Positions 60,313 to 64,000 of a DNA stretch of 64,000 nt are shown piece after piece. Below the pieces are notes generated by a model. That model did not search any database and was not told where the DNA came from. It saw nothing but the letters and a program-made list of their open reading frames with translations. The stretch comes from JADJPO01 sp963825645. GTDB lineage: Bacteria > Actinomycetota > Actinomycetes > Actinomycetales > Kineosporiaceae. How positions within the stretch are numbered: the first letter of the stretch is position 1; every line of letters starts with the position of its first letter. Made by a program: the position numbers and the translations under genes. The stretch lies in NCBI GenBank assembly GCA_963825645.1, contig CAWGTT010000002.1, positions 248,001 through 312,000 of the forward strand, written 5' to 3'.

Positions 60313-61178
60313 CAGTCAGGGTGCCGCCGCCCGGTGGGACCGTGCCCTTGCCGGCTCACCCAGCCGTCCGCGGACGGTCCGTGCTGTCAACACGGCTCTC
60401 TCGGCCGCCCTGGGCGATACCAGGTCTCGGCCGCCGTCCGTGCCCAGGGCGAGCACGAGGCTGGTCTGGGCCATCCTCTTGCCGAGGCTTGCTCCGATCG
60501 ACTCGCACGCCCCGAGCGTCTGCCCGCGCGCCACGATGGTCGACCTGATCGGGCTGCTGCCCCGGGTCGGCGGGTGGCGAGGCGCTCACGGCCGAGCCGT
60601 GGAGCACGCCGACGGTCGCTCTGTTCGAAACTGCTCGAGGAACTCGACAGGCAGGGTGATCGGGAGAACTCGGGCCCGCCGGCACTCCATGAGCGATTCC
60701 CGTCGCCACGACGATCTCGGCCAACTCCGCCCACTCGTTGGCCATCGCCGCGGGCCCGAGGACGGCGAGCGGGCATTCAAGTGCGAATGCCACTCTCTGG
60801 CCGTCGAAGAAGGCCTTGACGATGACCCGACCGCGTTCGCTCGGTCATCCGCGCCGTGGGCTCGCTCATCTGACGATGCCCACCAGAACCCACCCATGCG
60901 TCATACCGACCCAACCTCTACGCCAACGATCACCACGCACGCGATCTAACCCGGCACGAGCATTAATCCGGAATCGGGACAGCCCTTCCAATCGGCGCAG
61001 GAGAACGCACTCTCTTGCCGCGGGTCGTGCGTTCGCAATGTGCGGAGTGTGTTCTGGAAGCAGGACCATCGAATCGCAGAGCGTGGGGCCCGATTGATGG
61101 GTTCCGTCCGTGGCATGTGCCTGGTTCTGCGCCGGCGCCGGGTCGGCTCGGTGCTGCGAGAGGTGAGAAGGTGACGAG
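60313..61178. other. Decayed region without an intact gene
   Basis: About 870 bases. Minus-strand frames hold protein-like scraps (FALECPLAVLGPAAMANEWA around 60730-60790, SIGASLGKRMAQTSLVLALG around 60430-60500) in different frames that I cannot assign; they may derive from one lost gene. GC falls towards 60900-61080. No RNA gene or repeat recognised. Confidence 0.35.
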
Positions 61179-61628
61179 GTGCCTGCAGGACCGAAGCAGT
61201 CGTCGTCACCGTCGGTGGAGCTGGAGGTCGTCAGCCGTGAGCCGGTTCGTGCCCATCCGGGGCGGCCGCCGTTGCTGTTCGTGCACGGCCTGGCGGGGGC
61301 GGCGTGGATCTGGCAGGAGACCTGGCTTGACCGCGCCGCCGAGGCCGGTTGGTCGGCCCATGCGGTGAGCCTGCGCGGTCACGGCGGCAGCGCAGGCCGC
61401 GAGCATCGCTGGAGGATCACCCTCGACGACTACGCCCGGGACGTGCAGCAGGTGGCGTCCGGGCTGCCGGAGCCACCCGTGCTGGTGGCCCACTCGTTGG
61501 GGGCCGTGGTCGCCGGACGCCTCATTGCCCGTCAGCCGGTGCCGGCGGTGGTGCTGCTGGTACCCGTCGCGGTGACCCACGGCCTGGGGACACTGGTGCA
61601 CAACGTGCGCCAGGGACGGATGTCATGA
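61179..61628 (+). pseudogene. Alpha/beta hydrolase, C-terminally truncated at an IS element
   Basis: 149 residues from GTG 61179. The N-terminal half of an alpha/beta hydrolase is clear: PPLLFVHGLAGAAWIWQETW (oxyanion hole), AHAVSLRGHGGSAGR and the nucleophile elbow VLVAHSLGAVVAGRLIA with the Ser. The Asp and His of the triad, expected in the next 120 residues, are missing, and the frame ends seven bases before the IS transposase gene. The insertion or an associated deletion removed the rest. Confidence 0.7.
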
Positions 61629-61635
61629 TCTCGCG

Positions 61636-62703
61636 GTGAGTCTCCGCCTGGGGTACCTGCTCGCTCGATGTCTCATCGGCGGACTTCTACTCCTGGCTCG
61701 ATCAGAGGCCTCCAAGGACGCCGAGATCCTGGTGCTGCGGCACCAGCTGGAAGTGCTACGTCGTCAGCGGCCGCGGCCGCGGTTGTCCTGGGTGGACCGG
61801 GCCGTGATCGCCGCGCTGGCGGTGCGGCTGCCGCCCGCGCGACGGATCGGAATGCTGGTCACCCCCGGCACGATGCTGCGGTGGCATCGCCGGCTGGTCG
61901 CCGGACGCTGGACCACGGAGAGTACAAGGCCGGGACGGCCACCGATCCGTGCGGGGCTTCGGGAGCTGGTGACACGTCTGGCTCGGGAGAACCCGACGTG
62001 GGGTTATCGCCGGGTGCACGGTGAGCTGGCTGGGCTCGGCTACCAGGTCGCCCCGTCGACGGTGTGGTCGATCCTGCGCTCTGCGGGTCTGGACCCGGCA
62101 CCGCGACGCTCGGGCCCGACCTGGCAGGAGTTCCTCAAGGCCCAGGCCGAGGGCATCGTGGCGTGCGACTTCTTCCACGTCGAGACCATCACTCTGCAGC
62201 GGCTCTACGTGTTCTTCGCTGTCGAGCACGCCACTCGCCGGGTCCGGATCCTCGGTGTCACGGCGCACCCGACCGGGGCCTGGGTGACTCAACAGGCCCG
62301 CAACCTGCTGATGGACTTCGACGACGCCGGCCGCCGCTTGAGGTTCCTGATCCGGGACCGGGACACCAAGTACACGGAGGCGTTCGATGCCGTCTTCGCC
62401 GGAGCGGGCGCGGATGTGATCAAGATCCCGGTCCGGGCGCCTCGCGCGAACGCGATCTGTGAGCGGTTCGTGGGCAGTGTCCGCCGCGAGCTGCTCGACC
62501 GGATCCTGATCGTCAACGCGGCTCACGCCAGGGCTGCCCTGGGCGAGTACGAGACTCACTTCAACGCCCACCGGCCCCACCGTGCCCTGGGCCAGGCCGC
62601 ACCGCTGCGACCGCTCCCGCCAGTGGCAGCGGACCCGACGGCCACGGTCGTCCGGCATGATCGCCTCGGCGGCCTGCTCCACGAATACGCGCAGGTCGCA
62701 TAG
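61636..62703 (+). mobile_element. rve/integrase-core transposase (IS3-like, single ORF)
   Basis: 355 residues from GTG 61636. A short helical start (AEILVLRHQLEVLRRQ, RPRLSWVDRAVIAAL), a linker HTH (TWGYRRVHGELAGLGYQVAP) and the rve DDE core: GIVACDFFHVETITLQRLYV (first D), RFLIRDRDTKYTEAFDAVFA (second D) and RANAICERFVGSVRRELLDR (E), ending in NAHRPHRALGQ. The transposase looks intact. This one-ORF type is common in Actinobacteria. Flanking terminal repeats or target duplications are not visible to me. It lies between a truncated hydrolase and an N-truncated kinase. Confidence 0.85.
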
Positions 62704-62752
62704 CTGATGCAGGGTTTTCGGCACCCACACGGGTCTTCTCGCAGGCGGAACT

Positions 62753-63808
62753 GTGCTGCGGCTGGCCGGTCGACCCGGGCCCGGCTCGCTGGCGGCGCAA
62801 CGCGCCTTACCGGCGGCCGCGGTCCTGCTCGTAGCAGCCGTCACCGTGGTCGCCGAGCTCCGGGTGCTGCGCACTCGAGCCGCGACGAGCCGGGTGGTTG
62901 CGGGACTGTCGGCACCGGACTCGGCTCTGGTGACCCGCCGCAGCGGGGTGACGGACGTCCTGTTCGCCGTCCCGGGGACGTCGCGCTGGGTCACCGCGGC
63001 AGGTACCGACGTGATCCCCCGAGACGCCCCACACCTGGTCGTGTCCGACGCCGGTGTCCCCGCGGTCAGGCTGCAGCTGTCCGACGCCGCCGACGAGGCG
63101 GCCGTCGTGGCCGCGCTCACCCCAGCCAACCGGATGGCCCTACGGAACGCGCAGCTCACCGCCGCGGTCAGGGCGCGGCTGGCCGAGGTGCGGGCGTCGC
63201 GGCGACGGATCGTCGCCACGTCGGACGCCGAACGCCGTCGGATCGAGCGGGACCTGCACGACGGCGCCCAGCAGCGCCTGGTCGGCGTCGCGCTGCACCT
63301 GCAGGTCGCGCTGGCACGGGTGCAGCCACCGGGCGCCGAGGTTCTCCGTGAGGCCGAAGGCCAGGTCCGTCAGGCACTGGTGCGGTTGCGTCGCCTGGCG
63401 CACGGCGTCCAGCCCGACCTCGCGGAGGACGGCCTGCCGACCGCGCTGGACGAGCTCGCCGCAGGATCACCGGCGCCGCTGACGGTGGACGTCCAGGTCG
63501 GCCGGGACCTGGACGCCGAGACCGCGACGGCTGTTTACGTCGCGATCGCCGACGCGGTCCGCGGCGTTCCTGCCGACGTGCTGCCGGCGGGGTCCTCGAT
63601 GTCGGCCCGGGTGCGTGACAAGGACGGCGACGTGACCATGGCGCTGAGCATCCCCACCGGGTCATCCGCCTCCGGGGAGGACACGGCGGCAGGTCTGCGC
63701 ACCGCGCTGAGCGAGGCCCCCGACCGGCTGGCCGCAGGGTGGCACGCTGTCGATCACCGTCGGCGAGAGCGGCGTGGACGTGACGGCAGTGATCCCGTGC
63801 GAGTCGTA
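62753..63808 (+). pseudogene. Sensor histidine kinase, N-truncated, frameshifted and with degenerate ATPase domain
   Basis: Frame 2 from about GTG 62753 begins in a membrane helix (LPAAAVLLVAAVTVVAELRV), so the N-terminal sensor is missing behind the IS. The dimerisation box ERRRIERDLHDGAQQRLVGV with the phospho-His is intact (NarL/DesK type, HisKA_3). The following ATPase domain has VAIADAVRGVPADVLPAG where an N-box (EAxxNxxKHA) is expected and no DxGxG box. Near 63738 frame 2 must change to frame 3 to reach the normal ending GGTLSITVGESGVDVTAVIP and the stop at 63806-63808; without the change, frame 2 runs in phase into the response regulator. Most likely inactive or converted to a pseudokinase. 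Confidence 0.7.
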
Positions 63809-64000
63809 GTCGCCGACGACGTGATGCTGGTGCGGTCCGGCCTGGCCCGACTGCTGGGGGATGCCGGGGTCGACGTGGTGGCCGAGGCCGCCGACGCTGA
63901 GGCGCTGCTACGAGCCGTCGCTATGGATGCTCCGGACGTCGCGATCGTCGACATCCGGATGCCGCCGACGCACACCGACGAGGGGTTGGTGGCGGCGCGG
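63797..64000 (+). CDS. NarL/LuxR-family response regulator, N-terminal part
   Basis: Partial, running off the window. From GTG 63797: VRVVVADDVMLVRSGLARLL (acidic pocket DD), then VVAEAADAEALLRAVAMDAP and the phospho-acceptor strand DVAIVDIRMPPTHTDEGL. The receiver domain matches NarL-type regulators that pair with HisKA_3 kinases. It overlaps the kinase 3' end by 12 bases if the kinase is read in frame 3, the usual arrangement for such pairs. Confidence 0.88.
   Translation, partial: MRVVVADDVMLVRSGLARLLGDAGVDVVAEAADAEALLRAVAMDAPDVAIVDIRMPPTHTDEGLVAAR

Overview
The window is high-GC DNA (roughly 70 percent) with many GTG starts, 4-bp start/stop overlaps, actinobacterial-type sensor and sigma/anti-sigma genes and Actinobacteria-style mobile genes. 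It most likely comes from the chromosome of an actinomycete, perhaps of the Pseudonocardia/Frankia kind; the genus is inference. A striking feature is how much of it is decayed: at least fifteen genes are frameshifted, internally deleted, truncated or interrupted, and the gaps hold several families of near-perfect palindromes.

Layout. 1-6.4 kb: a decayed trehalose-type sugar locus (trehalose-phosphate phosphatase and GH65 phosphorylase, both with several frame breaks), a GNAT scrap, a MerR-type effector domain without its DNA-binding part, a broken tyrosine integrase and a beta-phosphoglucomutase-type HAD gene cut by that integrase. 6.4-11.2 kb: a DUF4389 membrane protein, an ABC exporter pair, and an ArsR regulator / ArsP-type permease / CxxC thioredoxin-like operon. 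11.2-12.8 kb: a bactofilin-like membrane gene split by an IS630 remnant. 13.1-22.9 kb: haloacid dehalogenase, a DinB/MDMPI-like protein, a tandem-repeat membrane protein, an ECF sigma factor with zinc anti-sigma factor, a matrixin-like metalloprotease, an NAD(P)-binding/DUF2867 protein, a CPBP protease, an acyl-CoA synthetase-like enzyme and argG.

23-36 kb: MFS remnant, palindromic repeats, then a group of metabolic genes: tyrosine phosphatase, GH36-like hydrolase, shikimate-kinase-like kinase, GMC oxidoreductase, Gfo/Idh/MocA oxidoreductase, dienelactone hydrolase and a free-standing adenylation-carrier-thioesterase (A-T-TE) synthetase, followed by a fused FAD/Fe-S D-2-hydroxyacid dehydrogenase and an FKBP lipoprotein. 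These could form a small-molecule pathway, but the set is not proven to act together. 36.9-47.4 kb: a zinc-ribbon/SDR fusion, a 7TM-PAS-PP2C phosphatase, feoAB plus a small third gene behind a DtxR/IdeR-like palindrome, a GAF-PAS-PAS-GGDEF-EAL protein, a flavin-binding protein and a small zincin.

48.3-53.4 kb: three tRNA genes (Glu, Asp, Phe), an integrase tail, and a translationally coupled three-gene recombinase module (tyrosine recombinase, HTH protein, and a protein with seven zinc ribbons fused to a degenerate recombinase fold). This is the best candidate for an under-described system. 54.5-59.7 kb: a complete membrane-bound uptake [NiFe]-hydrogenase operon (small, large, cytochrome b, maturation protease, plus an unrecognised fifth gene); no hyp genes are in the window. 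60-64 kb: decayed DNA, a truncated alpha/beta hydrolase, an rve-type IS transposase, and an N-truncated, frameshifted, ATPase-degenerate sensor kinase followed by the start of its response regulator.
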